Source: Mycobacterium asiaticum
Lineage (GTDB): Bacteria; Actinomycetota; Actinomycetes; Mycobacteriales; Mycobacteriaceae
Assembly (NCBI RefSeq): GCF_001673315.1
Contig: NZ_LZLQ01000111.1
Location: 55,334 to 119,333, forward strand
Length of the DNA stretch: 64,000 bases
Reading direction: 5' to 3'
Made by a program: the position numbers and the translations under genes. The notes under the pieces were generated by a model, which saw only the letters and a list, made by a program, of their open reading frames with translations, was not told the DNA's origin and ran no database searches. Shown here in pieces: positions 8,789 to 17,910 of the stretch (positions within the stretch are counted from its first letter, which is position 1; the number at the start of each line of letters is the position of its first letter).

Positions 8789-9619
8789 ATGACGATCGAT
8801 GTGTGGATGCAGCATCCGACACAGCGGTTCCTGCGCAGCGAGATGTTGGCTTCGCTGCGACGCTGGACCGGTGGGTCGATGCCGGATACCGACATCCCGA
8901 TCGACGTGACGGTCCAGGCGATGGACGCCGCGGGCGTCGAGTTCGGGTTGCTCAGCGCCTGGCTCGGACCGCACGGTCAGGACCTCGTCTCCAACGATGA
9001 AGTAGCGGAGTGGATCCGCGCGCATCCGACGAGATTCGCCGGCTTGGCGACGGTCGACCTGGACCGCCCGATGACAGCGGTACGCGAACTCAGGCGCCGC
9101 GTCGACGACGGATTCGTCGGCCTCCGGGTGGTGCCGTGGTTGTGGGAGGCGCCGCCGACTGACCGCCGCTATTACCCGTTGTTCGCGCAATGTGTCGAGT
9201 CCGGGGTGCCGTTCTGCACCCAGGTCGGCCACACCGGGCCATTGAAACCGTCGGAAACCGGACGTCCGATTCCCTACATCGACCAGGTCGCCCTCGACTT
9301 CCCCGAATTGGTGATCGTGTGTGGGCACGTCGGCTACCCGTGGACCGAGGAAATGGTCGCGGTGGCCCGCAAGCATGAGAACGTCTACATCGACACGTCG
9401 GCGTACACGCTCGGGCGCCTTCCGTCCGAACTTGTCCGGTTCATGAAAACCGGTACTGGACAACGCAAAGTGCTGTTCGGTACCAACTATCCGATGATCA
9501 CCCACAGCCACGCTCTGGCCGCTCTGGAGGAACTCGGCCTCAGTGCCGAGGCTCGTCGAGACTTCCTGCACGGCAACGCCGAGCGGGTTTTCAAGCTGCA
9601 ACGGAAGGTAGTCGCGTGA
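8789..9619 (+). CDS. Amidohydrolase-2 fold protein (Rv3510c-like) lacking some metal ligands
   Basis: 276 residues, similar in length to Rv3510c (278). The barrel strands of the amidohydrolase-2 family are visible: FAGLATVDLDRP, FCTQVGHTGP, VIVCGHVGYPWTEE, VYIDTSAYT and LFGTNYPMI. The usual N-terminal metal-binding HxH is replaced by TIDVWMQHP, and the usual C-terminal Asp (FGSDYP) is Asn in FGTNYP, so the standard metal-dependent hydrolysis may be lost or altered. The ATG at 8789 is chosen because the upstream frame is repeat-derived. Its stop overlaps the ilvX GTG (GTGA), implying translational coupling. Confidence 0.75.
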   Translation: MTIDVWMQHPTQRFLRSEMLASLRRWTGGSMPDTDIPIDVTVQAMDAAGVEFGLLSAWLGPHGQDLVSNDEVAEWIRAHPTRFAGLATVDLDRPMTAVRELRRRVDDGFVGLRVVPWLWEAPPTDRRYYPLFAQCVESGVPFCTQVGHTGPLKPSETGRPIPYIDQVALDFPELVIVCGHVGYPWTEEMVAVARKHENVYIDTSAYTLGRLPSELVRFMKTGTGQRKVLFGTNYPMITHSHALAALEELGLSAEARRDFLHGNAERVFKLQRKVVA

Positions 9620-11163
9620 ACGGTGCCCAAGCTCTGATCAACACATTGGTCGACGGCGGCGTTGACGTGTGCTTCGCCAACCCGGGCACCTCGGAGATGC
9701 ACTTTGTGGCTGCGCTGGACACCGTTGATCAAATGCGCGGAGTATTAACTCTTTTCGAAGGTGTTGCCACCGGCGCAGCCGACGGATATGCCCGCATCGC
9801 CGAGCGGCCGGCGGCCGTCCTGCTGCATCTGGGTCCGGGGCTGGGTAATGGTCTGGCGAACTTGCACAACGCGCGCCGCGCCCGGGTTCCTATGGTCGTG
9901 ATCGTTGGAGACCACGCGACGTATCACAAAAAGTACGATGCCCCACTGGAATCCGACATCGACGCCGTCGCCGACACCGTATCGGGATGGGTCCGGCGCA
10001 CGGTCGCGACCGCGGACGTCGCAACCGACACCGCTGAGGCCATCGCCACCTGCCTTTCCGGGTCGCAGATCTCGACATTGATTCTGCCCGCGGACGTTTC
10101 CTGGTCCGACGGGGCGGAGCCCGTCAAGCCCGCCGCGACGACGTGGACGGGGGGACGCACAGACGACGGATCGGTGGCCGAGGTGCTGCGGTCGGGTGAA
10201 CCCACGACGATCCTGATCGGGGGTGACGCTACCCGCGGGGCCGGGTTGGCCGCGGCCGCGCGCATCGCGCAGGCAACCGGCGCCCGCCTGTTGTGCGAGA
10301 CGTTCCCGACGCGATTGGAGCGCGGCGCCGGTGTGCCCGCCGTCGAGCGGCTGGGTTATTTCGCCGAAGCGGCTGCAGCTCAATTGGACGGTGCCAAGCA
10401 CCTGGTGCTGGCCGGAGCCAAGTCCCCGGTTTCGTTCTTCGCCTACCCGGGCATGCCCAGTGATTTGGTGCCGGCTGGGTGTGCGGTGCATGTGTTGGCC
10501 GAAACGACCGGCGCCGGATTGGCTTTGGCCGTACTGGCAGAGGAGTTGGCCCCGGGCACGACCGCACCGGTGGCGGCCGCGTCGCGTCCGCAGTTGCCGT
10601 CGGGTGAACTCACCGCCGCCTCGGCCGCCAGCGTGATCGGCGCGCTGCTACCTGAACGAGCGATCGTGGTCGACGAGTCCAACACCTCGGGTCTGCTGCT
10701 GCCGCAAGCCACCGCCGGTGCGCCAGCGCATGATTGGCTGACCCTGACTGGGGGAGCTATCGGTTACGGCATCCCGACCGCGGTAGGCGCCGCGGTCGCC
10801 GCCCCCGACCGCCCAGTGTTGTGCCTGGAATCCGACGGGTCGGCGATGTACACGATCTCGGGGTTGTGGACACAGGCGCGGGAAAATCTGGACGTGACCA
10901 CGGTGATCTACAACAACGGCGCCTACGACATTTTGCGACTCGAGTTGCAGCGGGTGGGGGCTGGGTCAGCGCCTGGTCCCAAGGCGCTGGAGCTTCTCGA
11001 CATATCCGGTCCCTCAATGGATTTCGTCAAGATGGCCGAGGGTATGGGGGTTCCGGCGCGACGTGTGACGACGGCGGAGGAGTTGGTCGACGCGCTGCGC
11101 GACGCCTTCGCCGCACCGGGTCCCCATCTGATCGATGCGGTGGTTCCCTCGCTACTGGGTTAG
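9616..11163 (+). CDS. ilvX: Thiamine-diphosphate enzyme IlvX (acetolactate synthase-like)
   Basis: 515 residues, the full ThDP-enzyme architecture, corresponding to Rv3509c. The N-terminal NPGTSEMHF and FEGVATGAADGYARI (Glu near residue 48) form the Pyr domain. The ThDP-binding motif is LESDGSAMYTISGLW, near residue 403, ending with YNNGAYD near 431. The annotation as acetohydroxyacid synthase is by homology; overall it looks as much like benzoylformate decarboxylase-type enzymes, and the substrate is unknown. It starts with GTG overlapping the stop of the amidohydrolase-fold gene. Confidence 0.85.
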   Translation: MNGAQALINTLVDGGVDVCFANPGTSEMHFVAALDTVDQMRGVLTLFEGVATGAADGYARIAERPAAVLLHLGPGLGNGLANLHNARRARVPMVVIVGDHATYHKKYDAPLESDIDAVADTVSGWVRRTVATADVATDTAEAIATCLSGSQISTLILPADVSWSDGAEPVKPAATTWTGGRTDDGSVAEVLRSGEPTTILIGGDATRGAGLAAAARIAQATGARLLCETFPTRLERGAGVPAVERLGYFAEAAAAQLDGAKHLVLAGAKSPVSFFAYPGMPSDLVPAGCAVHVLAETTGAGLALAVLAEELAPGTTAPVAAASRPQLPSGELTAASAASVIGALLPERAIVVDESNTSGLLLPQATAGAPAHDWLTLTGGAIGYGIPTAVGAAVAAPDRPVLCLESDGSAMYTISGLWTQARENLDVTTVIYNNGAYDILRLELQRVGAGSAPGPKALELLDISGPSMDFVKMAEGMGVPARRVTTAEELVDALRDAFAAPGPHLIDAVVPSLLG

Positions 11164-11832
11164 GTGGCCGTACAGCCAGTCCGTCAACTGATTGACGGCG
11201 ACCTGTCCGGCCTCGAATGTTTCGGCTTCGGCCGCCAGCGCGACCCCGATATGGCCGCTGTCGGCAGGGACGATGCCGAATTGCCGGGTCAGGTAGCAGC
11301 CGTCGGGTAACGGTCCCCAACCGCCCTTGGCGGCAACGTCTTTGGCGGCCAGTCCCCAACGCTGGTGCGGCACCAACTGTCTCATCAGCTCGACGACCGG
11401 GGCGGCGCCAGGGACGTCCGGCAGGTTGGCAGCGAACCGTGCCTGCCGGTCCAAGGACCACACCGTCTGACCGAAGGCCGTGAAACCCTTTCGCAGGCGC
11501 TGAGATTCGATGACGGTCGACGTGTCACCTGTTGCGGCAAGGACGGCTTGGACTTGCCGTGCCGCTTCCGGCGGCTCCCCTAGTTGCATCCATAGCTGCT
11601 CGGAGGCGGGATTGTCGGATTCGGTGATCGCTTTGACTACCAGTTCTGCGCGGTGACGGTCAGCTTGCAGGGCTGCGATGGCGAGCGGGACTTTGACGGT
11701 TGACCACGCGACACCCGTCGTCCAGTGGCCAAGTAAGTCGACGGCGTCTCGACCCGGGTAGGCGATTGCCATGCCGACGGTCGCCGAGACGCCGGCCGCA
11801 AGCTCGTCGAAGTCGTTGCGCCGCAACCTCAA
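11160..11832 (-). CDS. Beta-lactamase/penicillin-binding-fold serine hydrolase coupled to PE_PGRS
   Basis: About 223-226 residues with the three signatures of the serine beta-lactamase fold: STVK (SxxK) at residues 44-47, SDN at 72-74 and KGG near 168. No signal peptide or lipobox is visible, unusual for this fold, although the short N-terminus (RRNDFDELAAGV) leads straight into the domain. The likely start is a TTG at 11832 whose last two bases belong to the TGA stop of the preceding PE_PGRS gene (TTGA), so translation probably depends on ribosomes finishing PE_PGRS. It converges with ilvX at the other end. Enzymatic role is unknown; a cell-wall or ester hydrolase is possible. Confidence 0.7.
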
Positions 11833-14800
11833 GCGATGCCGCCGGCGCCCGCAGTGCCGCCCGTTCCTCCGGTTCCGCCCGCGCCGCCTGCGATGACGCC
11901 GCCGGAATCGCCAGGATCGCTGGCTCCGCCACCACCTGCGCTGCCTCCGGCATTACCGTTCCCGGCCTGACCACCTGCGCCACCCGGGCCGCCGATCCCG
12001 CTGGCGCCTCCGGTGCCTCCGGTGCCTCCGGTGCCGACCGTGGAGCCGCTACCGCCGGTGCCGCCGTTGCCGCCGGTGCCACCATCGCCACCGCTGCCAC
12101 CGACCCCGCCGGCGCCGCCGTTGCCCGCGCCGCCGCCGCCCGAGGCGCCACCTTGGCCGCCACCGCCGCCTGCGCCCCCACTGCCGCCGATCGCTCCCGT
12201 CCCGCCATTGCCGCCGTCGCCACCGGCACCGGTATGGGCGATGTTGCCTTGTGCTTGTCCACCGTTGCCGCCGTTCCCGCCCAGGCCGCCGCTGGCGCCC
12301 GTGCCGCCCTCGCCGCCAACCCCCCCGGCGCCACCGACGCCGCCCTTTCCTCCATTGGCACCGCCAGCGCCTCCGGCACCACCGAGACCACCCTGACCAC
12401 CGTTGCCGGCGTTGACCGTGCCCGAGGCGCCGTCGCCGCCGTCACCGCCGTCACCGCCGGTGGCGACCGCGCCGGCACCGTCTGCCCTCGCGGTGCCCCC
12501 ATTCCCGCCGGCTCCACCAGCGGCGCCGCCACCACCTTGATCCAGGGGTCCGTTGGTGGCGTTACCACCGTCGCCACCAGCCCCACCGTTGGCGATTGCA
12601 TCATCGTTGCCCGCCGTAACGGCCCCGCCGACCCCGCCCTTGCCGCCGGCCGCGAACTGCCCGCCGGCACCGCCATCCCCGCCCTGCCCGCCTTGGGCCG
12701 TCCCATGCACGCCGGATTCTGTGGCGCTGCCGCCTGCCCCGCCATCGCCACCGGGACCCCCGACAACGCTGCCCGCGCCGCCCGAGCCGCCCTTTCCGCC
12801 GGAAGCGGTTGCGGAATCCGCGGCATTCGTACCGGCGCCGCCGGTTCCGCCGTTGCCGCCCTGCTGAACTTGAGTGGGAGCGGGCGGCACCGTAGTGGGG
12901 CTGCCCGGTGTGCCAGCACCGCCGTTGCCCCCCGTAGGCGTTGTCCCATTCGGGCTACCGGGACTACCGGCAGCGGCCTGTCCAACTGTGGTCGGGATCG
13001 TGGTGTTGACACCAGCGGCGCCGGTGCCGCCCTTGCCGCCGGCCCCGCCACCGCCGCCATCGCCGCCCTTGCCCAGCGCGCCGGCGGTGCCGCCGTTGGC
13101 GAGTCCGCCGTCGCCGGGAGCGCCGCCCGCCCCGCCGGCGCCGCCTTTCCCACCGCTGACAGCTGTGGCGTCTCCGGCGGTGTTACTGCCGGCGTTGCCG
13201 CCGGCTCCGCCTACAGCGCCGTTGCCGCCGTCCCCACCCTTGCCGCCGGTGCCGCCTGGTCCACCTGCTGCGCCGCCCGTACCGCCGCCACCGCCGTTGC
13301 CGCCGGTGTTGCCGTCACCACCCGCGGCATTAACGTGCGCGGAGTTGTCGGTGCCCGGGTTTCCGGCGGCGCCGTTGCCGCCGTCACCGCCCAGGCCGCC
13401 GTTGCCGCCGGCGCCGGTCGCGCCCGCTTTGCCGCCGCCTCCACTACCAGCCGCGCCGGCCAGGCCGGCGGCGCCGCCTTGCCCACCGCCGCCACCCTTG
13501 CCGCCGTTGTTGCCGCCGACAGCCGCATCGGTGCCGTCGCTGCCGTTGCCGCCGAGGCCACCGCCGCCACTTTGGCCCCCATTGCCCGCCACGCCGCCCG
13601 CGACCGCGGCACCGCCGGTGCCACCCTTACCGCCCTGGCCGCCCATGAATCCGGCGTTGCCGTCCGTACCCGAACCGACAGCGGTAGCGCCGTTGGCACC
13701 CGTTCCACCCTGACCGCCGGTGCCACCAGTGCCACCGGCGCCCGCACCGCCCGACAGGCCACCATGGGAGAGGGGACCCGCGGCGCCGCCTGACCCGCCG
13801 GCGCCGGCAGCCCCGCCGTTACCGCCGTCGCCTCCCGTGCCGCCGATGCCGGTCACGCTCGTGGCGCCCAAGCCTCCGGTGCCGCCGGTTCCGCCTTCTC
13901 CGCCGAGTCCACCTGCGCCGCCGTGGCCGAATAGCAGCGGCCCGGCGCCGCCCTGGCCGCCTGCCCCGCCGTTGCCGCCGAGGCCGCCGGTGCCGGCCTG
14001 CGCCGCGGGATCGAGGGAGTCGAGACCGGTTTCGCCGTTGCCGCCCTGGCCGCCTGCGCCGCCGTCGCCACCGTTCATAAACAATCCGCCGGCCCCGCCG
14101 GACCCGCCGTTTCCGCCCGCGCCCGCAGCGCCGCCGCCTACGGCGCCAGAGCTGCCAAGTCCGCCGGCCCCGCCCTGACCGCCGGTGCCCAACAGGAATC
14201 CCGCGTTACCGCCGCCGCCGCCGTTCCCGCCGGTGCCGCCGCCGGTACCGCCCTCACCCCCGGCTCCCCCGAAGCCGCCGTTACCGAACAGGATCGAACC
14301 GTTGCCTCCGGTACCGCCCGCACCGCCGAGCCCGCCGGCGGGAGCACCGACACCGCCGCTGCCTCCGGCGCCGCCTACACCCAGCAACCATCCGCCGCTG
14401 CCACCGTTGCCGCCACGAGCGCCGCCGGTGCCGCCGGCGCCGCCGAAGCCGCCGTTACCCCACAGCCCGGCCGACCCGCCGTTGCCACCCGGCTGCCCGG
14501 CCGCACCCGGCGCGCCGTTGCCGCCGCTACCGAGCAACCAACCGCCATCCGCGCCGTTGCCGCCCGGCGTCGTCGCGTTGGCGCCGTTGCCGATGAGCGG
14601 CCGTGACAACAGCGTCTGCACGGGCGCATTGAATTGGTTCAGAAAGGACTGCAGCGGTGACACCGCCGCGGCTTCGGCGCCGACGTACGCCGCCGCTCCA
14701 CCGCTGAGGGCCTGGACGAACTCGCTGTGAAATGCTGCGGCCTGGTTGACCAGCGTCTGATAGCCCCGGCCGTGCTGGGAGAACACCGCCGCAATGGCCG

Positions 14801-14945
14801 CCGACACCTCGTCGCCCGCCGCGGTCATCACCGCCGTCGTCGACGTCGCTGCCGCGGCGTTCTCGGCGGCCAGCGAAGCACCCATTCGCCCTAAGTCGGC
14901 GGCAACGGATGCCATCCACTCGGGCGCAACAAATAAGAACGACAT
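11829..14945 (-). CDS. PE_PGRS family protein
   Basis: 1,038 residues. The first ~95 are a canonical PE domain (MSFLFVAPEWMASVAADLG, then GDEVSAAIAAVFSQHG), including a YxxxE element (YVGAE) of the type V secretion signals. A linker LLSRPLIGNGANA follows near residue 115, and the remainder is a glycine/asparagine-rich PGRS with hundreds of GG(A/N/T) triplets. PE_PGRS proteins are exported by ESX-5 to the cell surface. The ATG at 14945 follows GAGGTGG. The locus corresponds to the PE_PGRS genes beside fadD17 in M. tuberculosis. The repetitive DNA is open on both strands, so mirror proline-rich frames here are not genes. Confidence 0.92.
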   Translation of the reverse strand: MSFLFVAPEWMASVAADLGRMGASLAAENAAAATSTTAVMTAAGDEVSAAIAAVFSQHGRGYQTLVNQAAAFHSEFVQALSGGAAAYVGAEAAAVSPLQSFLNQFNAPVQTLLSRPLIGNGANATTPGGNGADGGWLLGSGGNGAPGAAGQPGGNGGSAGLWGNGGFGGAGGTGGARGGNGGSGGWLLGVGGAGGSGGVGAPAGGLGGAGGTGGNGSILFGNGGFGGAGGEGGTGGGTGGNGGGGGNAGFLLGTGGQGGAGGLGSSGAVGGGAAGAGGNGGSGGAGGLFMNGGDGGAGGQGGNGETGLDSLDPAAQAGTGGLGGNGGAGGQGGAGPLLFGHGGAGGLGGEGGTGGTGGLGATSVTGIGGTGGDGGNGGAAGAGGSGGAAGPLSHGGLSGGAGAGGTGGTGGQGGTGANGATAVGSGTDGNAGFMGGQGGKGGTGGAAVAGGVAGNGGQSGGGGLGGNGSDGTDAAVGGNNGGKGGGGGQGGAAGLAGAAGSGGGGKAGATGAGGNGGLGGDGGNGAAGNPGTDNSAHVNAAGGDGNTGGNGGGGGTGGAAGGPGGTGGKGGDGGNGAVGGAGGNAGSNTAGDATAVSGGKGGAGGAGGAPGDGGLANGGTAGALGKGGDGGGGGAGGKGGTGAAGVNTTIPTTVGQAAAGSPGSPNGTTPTGGNGGAGTPGSPTTVPPAPTQVQQGGNGGTGGAGTNAADSATASGGKGGSGGAGSVVGGPGGDGGAGGSATESGVHGTAQGGQGGDGGAGGQFAAGGKGGVGGAVTAGNDDAIANGGAGGDGGNATNGPLDQGGGGAAGGAGGNGGTARADGAGAVATGGDGGDGGDGASGTVNAGNGGQGGLGGAGGAGGANGGKGGVGGAGGVGGEGGTGASGGLGGNGGNGGQAQGNIAHTGAGGDGGNGGTGAIGGSGGAGGGGGQGGASGGGGAGNGGAGGVGGSGGDGGTGGNGGTGGSGSTVGTGGTGGTGGASGIGGPGGAGGQAGNGNAGGSAGGGGASDPGDSGGVIAGGAGGTGGTGGTAGAGGIA

Positions 14946-15121
14946 CCGGCCACCTCGCACCTACTCAGGCCACTCAATATCGGTCATGCGGTATCGAGTG
15001 GAATTAATTGACCGGATGGTAATGCCGACGGGGGCGGCCCACGCGGTTATTTCGACCGGAACCTTCGATATTCGTTGACTGGTATCCGCTTGAATTCATC
15101 TGCGTCAGCGTGGTGTCGGCC

Positions 15122-16624
15122 TCAGTGGTTGATCGACCACACCTGATCGCCGCATTCGACACCTTCAACTGAGAGCTGACGCTTGAGCACCTTGAACGTC
15201 GCGGTGCGGGGGAGTTGGGCGCTGACGCGCACATACGACGGCCACTGCTTCGGCCCCAGATCGGGTTGTTCGGCGAGGAAGGCCCGAAACTTGTCCACGT
15301 CGAACTCGGCGCCCGGTGCCAGCACGACCGCGGCCATCACCCGGTCGCCGACCACTGGATCGGGTACCGCATACACCGCGACCTCAACGGCATCGGGGTA
15401 GCGCAACAACACCCGCTCGATGGGCGCGGTGCCCAGGTTCTCGCCGTCGACTCGCATCCAGTCCCCGAGTCGCCCCGCGAAATACGCGTAGCCGTTCTCG
15501 TCGCAATACGCCAGATCGCCGCTGTGGTACACCCCGCCCGCCATCCGCTCGGCGGAGGCGGCCTCGTCGTTGTAATAGCCCTCGAACCGACCCGCCCCCG
15601 CGGTGTTCACCAGTTCCCCGACCACCCCGACCGGACATCTCTCCCCGGTCTCGGGGTCGATGATTCCAATCCCGTCCGGCAACGGGCCGAGCGATCCCGC
15701 CGGGGTGTCGGGCGTGCGCGCGATCGCGATTCCGCCTTCGGTGGAACCAAAACCGTCCTGCACGAGGCAGCCGAATCTGCGGCCGAAGCGCTCGATGTCG
15801 GCCGGGACGCCTTCGTTGCCGTATACCGCGCGCAGCGGGTTGTCGGCGTCGTCGGGTTGCTCGGGGGTGGCAAGCACATAGGACAGCGGCTTGCCCACAT
15901 AGTTGGCGTAGGTGGCGCGGTAGTGGCGCACGTCGGGCAAGAATCCGGAAGCAGAGAACTTGCGCCGCAACGCCATTGAACCCCGGCACGCCGCGGCCAC
16001 CGCCCAGCCCACCAGCACTGCGTTGGAGTGGAACAACGGCATCGACACGTAGCAGACGTCGTCGGCTCCCAGCTCGAAGCGTTGCGACATGGTGACGCCG
16101 GCGATCGCCACCTTGCCGTGGCTGCACTTGACCGCCTTCGGCTCACCGCTGGTGCCCGAGGTGAAGATCAGCATGAAAAGATCTGCAGCAGAGGCAGATT
16201 GAAACGTCAGCGGCGCATCTGCGCAAGCCGCGACTTCGTCGGACCACGATGTGGAGTCAACGTTGATGTGGTCGATACCGTCCAGGGTCGCCGCCGACCC
16301 CGAGTCGGCAAGGACGAGTTGGCAATCGGCGTGCTCGATGTCGCGGACCAGTGCCGGGCCCCGGCGTACCGGGTTCAGGCCCACCGGCACGATGCCCGAC
16401 TTGCCCGCCGCCACCAACATGGCCGAGAAGAACGGCGTGTTCTGCAACAGCACGCCGACGTGGGGTGGACGCGTGGGGTCGAGGCGGGCGCGCAAAGCGG
16501 CGGCAATCGCGGCGCCGTGCCGCAGATGGTCTCGCCAGCTGGTGAATGAGTCCTCGAAATAGACACCGCGGTCGTCGATTTCGGCCAGCGGCCGAAGCAG
16601 GTCAGTGACCGTGGGATCGCTCAA
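15122..16624 (-). CDS. fadD17: Acyl-CoA ligase FadD17
   Basis: 500 residues, ANL superfamily, matching Rv3506 (502). The adenylate motif FTSGTSGEPKAVKCSH is near residue 157. The A8-type segment GDLAYCDENGYAYFAGRLGDWMRVDGENL is near residue 375, and a catalytic-type lysine is in TFKVLKRQL near the C-terminus. FadD17 activates steroid side-chain acids to CoA esters and is encoded with fadE26/fadE27. The start is a TTG at 16624 with GAGGAAG well placed upstream; no better ATG exists in frame. Confidence 0.9.
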   Translation of the reverse strand: MSDPTVTDLLRPLAEIDDRGVYFEDSFTSWRDHLRHGAAIAAALRARLDPTRPPHVGVLLQNTPFFSAMLVAAGKSGIVPVGLNPVRRGPALVRDIEHADCQLVLADSGSAATLDGIDHINVDSTSWSDEVAACADAPLTFQSASAADLFMLIFTSGTSGEPKAVKCSHGKVAIAGVTMSQRFELGADDVCYVSMPLFHSNAVLVGWAVAAACRGSMALRRKFSASGFLPDVRHYRATYANYVGKPLSYVLATPEQPDDADNPLRAVYGNEGVPADIERFGRRFGCLVQDGFGSTEGGIAIARTPDTPAGSLGPLPDGIGIIDPETGERCPVGVVGELVNTAGAGRFEGYYNDEAASAERMAGGVYHSGDLAYCDENGYAYFAGRLGDWMRVDGENLGTAPIERVLLRYPDAVEVAVYAVPDPVVGDRVMAAVVLAPGAEFDVDKFRAFLAEQPDLGPKQWPSYVRVSAQLPRTATFKVLKRQLSVEGVECGDQVWSINH

Positions 16625-16659
16625 ATCACTTCCTCGTCATCTCGGCTGTGAAACTGGCT

Positions 16660-16794
16660 GCGCGCTCGGCGCCGAACGTGAAGCCAGCCGCACGCTCGGC
16701 GCCGAACGTGAAGCCAGCCGCACGCTCGGCGCCGAAAGCTGCACGCACGGCGCCGAAAGCTGCACGCTCGGCGCCGAAAGTTGCACGCACGGCG
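16660..16794. repeat. Tandem repeats with a TCGGCGCCGA core between fadD17 and fadE27
   Basis: Two 30-bp units (16660-16689, 16690-16719) followed by three 21-bp units (16720-16740, 16741-16761, 16762-16782) and a partial unit to 16794. Every full unit carries GC(A/G)CGC(T/A)CGGCGCCGA, whose core is a palindrome. The 30-bp units differ from the 21-bp ones by the insert CGTGAAGCC before AGCC. The block lies between two genes of one operon. Confidence 0.88.
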
Positions 16795-16801
16795 ATGCGG
16801 C

Positions 16802-17887
16802 TCAGGCGGGCGTCTCGGCCAGCTCACGGCCGATCTGCCGCAGCTGCCCGGTGGCGCCGCCCAGCGCGAACTCGGTTTCCTTGGCTGCCAGGAAGTATCG
16901 GTGTACCGGGTGATCGGTGTCCACGCCGACACCCCCGTGCACGTGCACAATGGTGTGCGCCACCCGATGGCCGGCATCGGCGGCCCAGAATGCCGCGGAC
17001 GCCACGTCCATCTCCGCGGGAATATCCTCGGCCACCTTCCAGGCCGCCTGGGTCAACGTCAACCGCAGCCCCTTGACGTCGATGTAACCGTCGGCCATCC
17101 GTTGTCCGACGGCTTGGAAGCTGCCGATCGGACGGTCGAATTGCTCACGGGTGCGGGCGTATTCGGCGGTCATGTGCAGGCCCCGCTCCAGCACGCCCAA
17201 CTGATAGGCACTGCGGCCCAGCGTGGCAATCGTCCGCAGCCAGACGAGCACATCGGCGCCGCCTACCCGACGACCGGCGTCCACTGCCACACCATCCAGC
17301 GCCAGCTGTCCGACGCTGCCCAGGCCGGTGCTCTGCAGCGCAGTCACCGTGACTCCCGGGTCGTCGGCGGCGACGACGAAAACGGACGTGCCGGACTCGG
17401 TTTCGGCAGGCACCAGGAAGGCATCCGCAACCGGGCCGTAGAACACCAGGGTGCGGCTGCCGGACAGGCGGCCGTCAACCGCCTGCACCGGACCCTCGCC
17501 CATCTCACCGTCCAGCGCGACGGTCAGGACCTTCTCACCCCGCACCGCCGGGGAGCCCCAGCTCTGCTGTAGCTCCTCGGAGCCGAACCGGGCCAGCGCT
17601 CCCGCTCCCAGTACCACCGACTCCAGGTACGGCACCGCCGCCAGCTGGTGTCCGAGCGCCACCAGGATGGCGATCTGCTCGAGGACGCCGAAGCCGTCGC
17701 CGCCCACCTGCGCGGCGGCCGCACTGGAGAGGATGTCGCTGTCGATGAGCTTGCGCCAGAGGTCGCGGTCGAACCGTTGCTCCAGCTTGTCCAGTTCGCG
17801 CTGATGCTCGGGCGTGCAGACCGAGTCGACGATGGTGTCGACCAGGCCCCCGAGGTCCTGGGCCGCTTCGGTAGTCGAGAAATCCAT
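16802..17887 (-). CDS. fadE27: Acyl-CoA dehydrogenase subunit FadE27 (ChsE5)
   Basis: 361 residues of the acyl-CoA dehydrogenase fold, matching Rv3505. FadE27 pairs with FadE26 as an alpha2beta2 enzyme that makes the first double bond in the C26 steroid acyl-CoA side chain; in such heteromers only one subunit carries the catalytic base. The N-terminal helical domain runs to about residue 110 and the C-terminal helical domain is visible from YQLGVLERGLHMTAEYARTR. The ATG at 17887 follows the fadE26 stop by 23 bases. Confidence 0.9.
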   Translation of the reverse strand: MDFSTTEAAQDLGGLVDTIVDSVCTPEHQRELDKLEQRFDRDLWRKLIDSDILSSAAAAQVGGDGFGVLEQIAILVALGHQLAAVPYLESVVLGAGALARFGSEELQQSWGSPAVRGEKVLTVALDGEMGEGPVQAVDGRLSGSRTLVFYGPVADAFLVPAETESGTSVFVVAADDPGVTVTALQSTGLGSVGQLALDGVAVDAGRRVGGADVLVWLRTIATLGRSAYQLGVLERGLHMTAEYARTREQFDRPIGSFQAVGQRMADGYIDVKGLRLTLTQAAWKVAEDIPAEMDVASAAFWAADAGHRVAHTIVHVHGGVGVDTDHPVHRYFLAAKETEFALGGATGQLRQIGRELAETPA

Positions 17888-17910
17888 GATGTCCGTCCTT
17901 TACAGGGAGA

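Noticed and set aside
11700..14730. Long + strand frames (697, 279, 181, 152, 127 and 104 residues) rich in proline and alanine
   Set aside because: They are mirrors of the PE_PGRS repeat on the other strand, have no ribosome sites and match no family.
16660..16794. Repeats between fadE27 and fadD17 as CRISPR
   Set aside because: Units are head-to-tail with no spacer sequences and no cas genes nearby.
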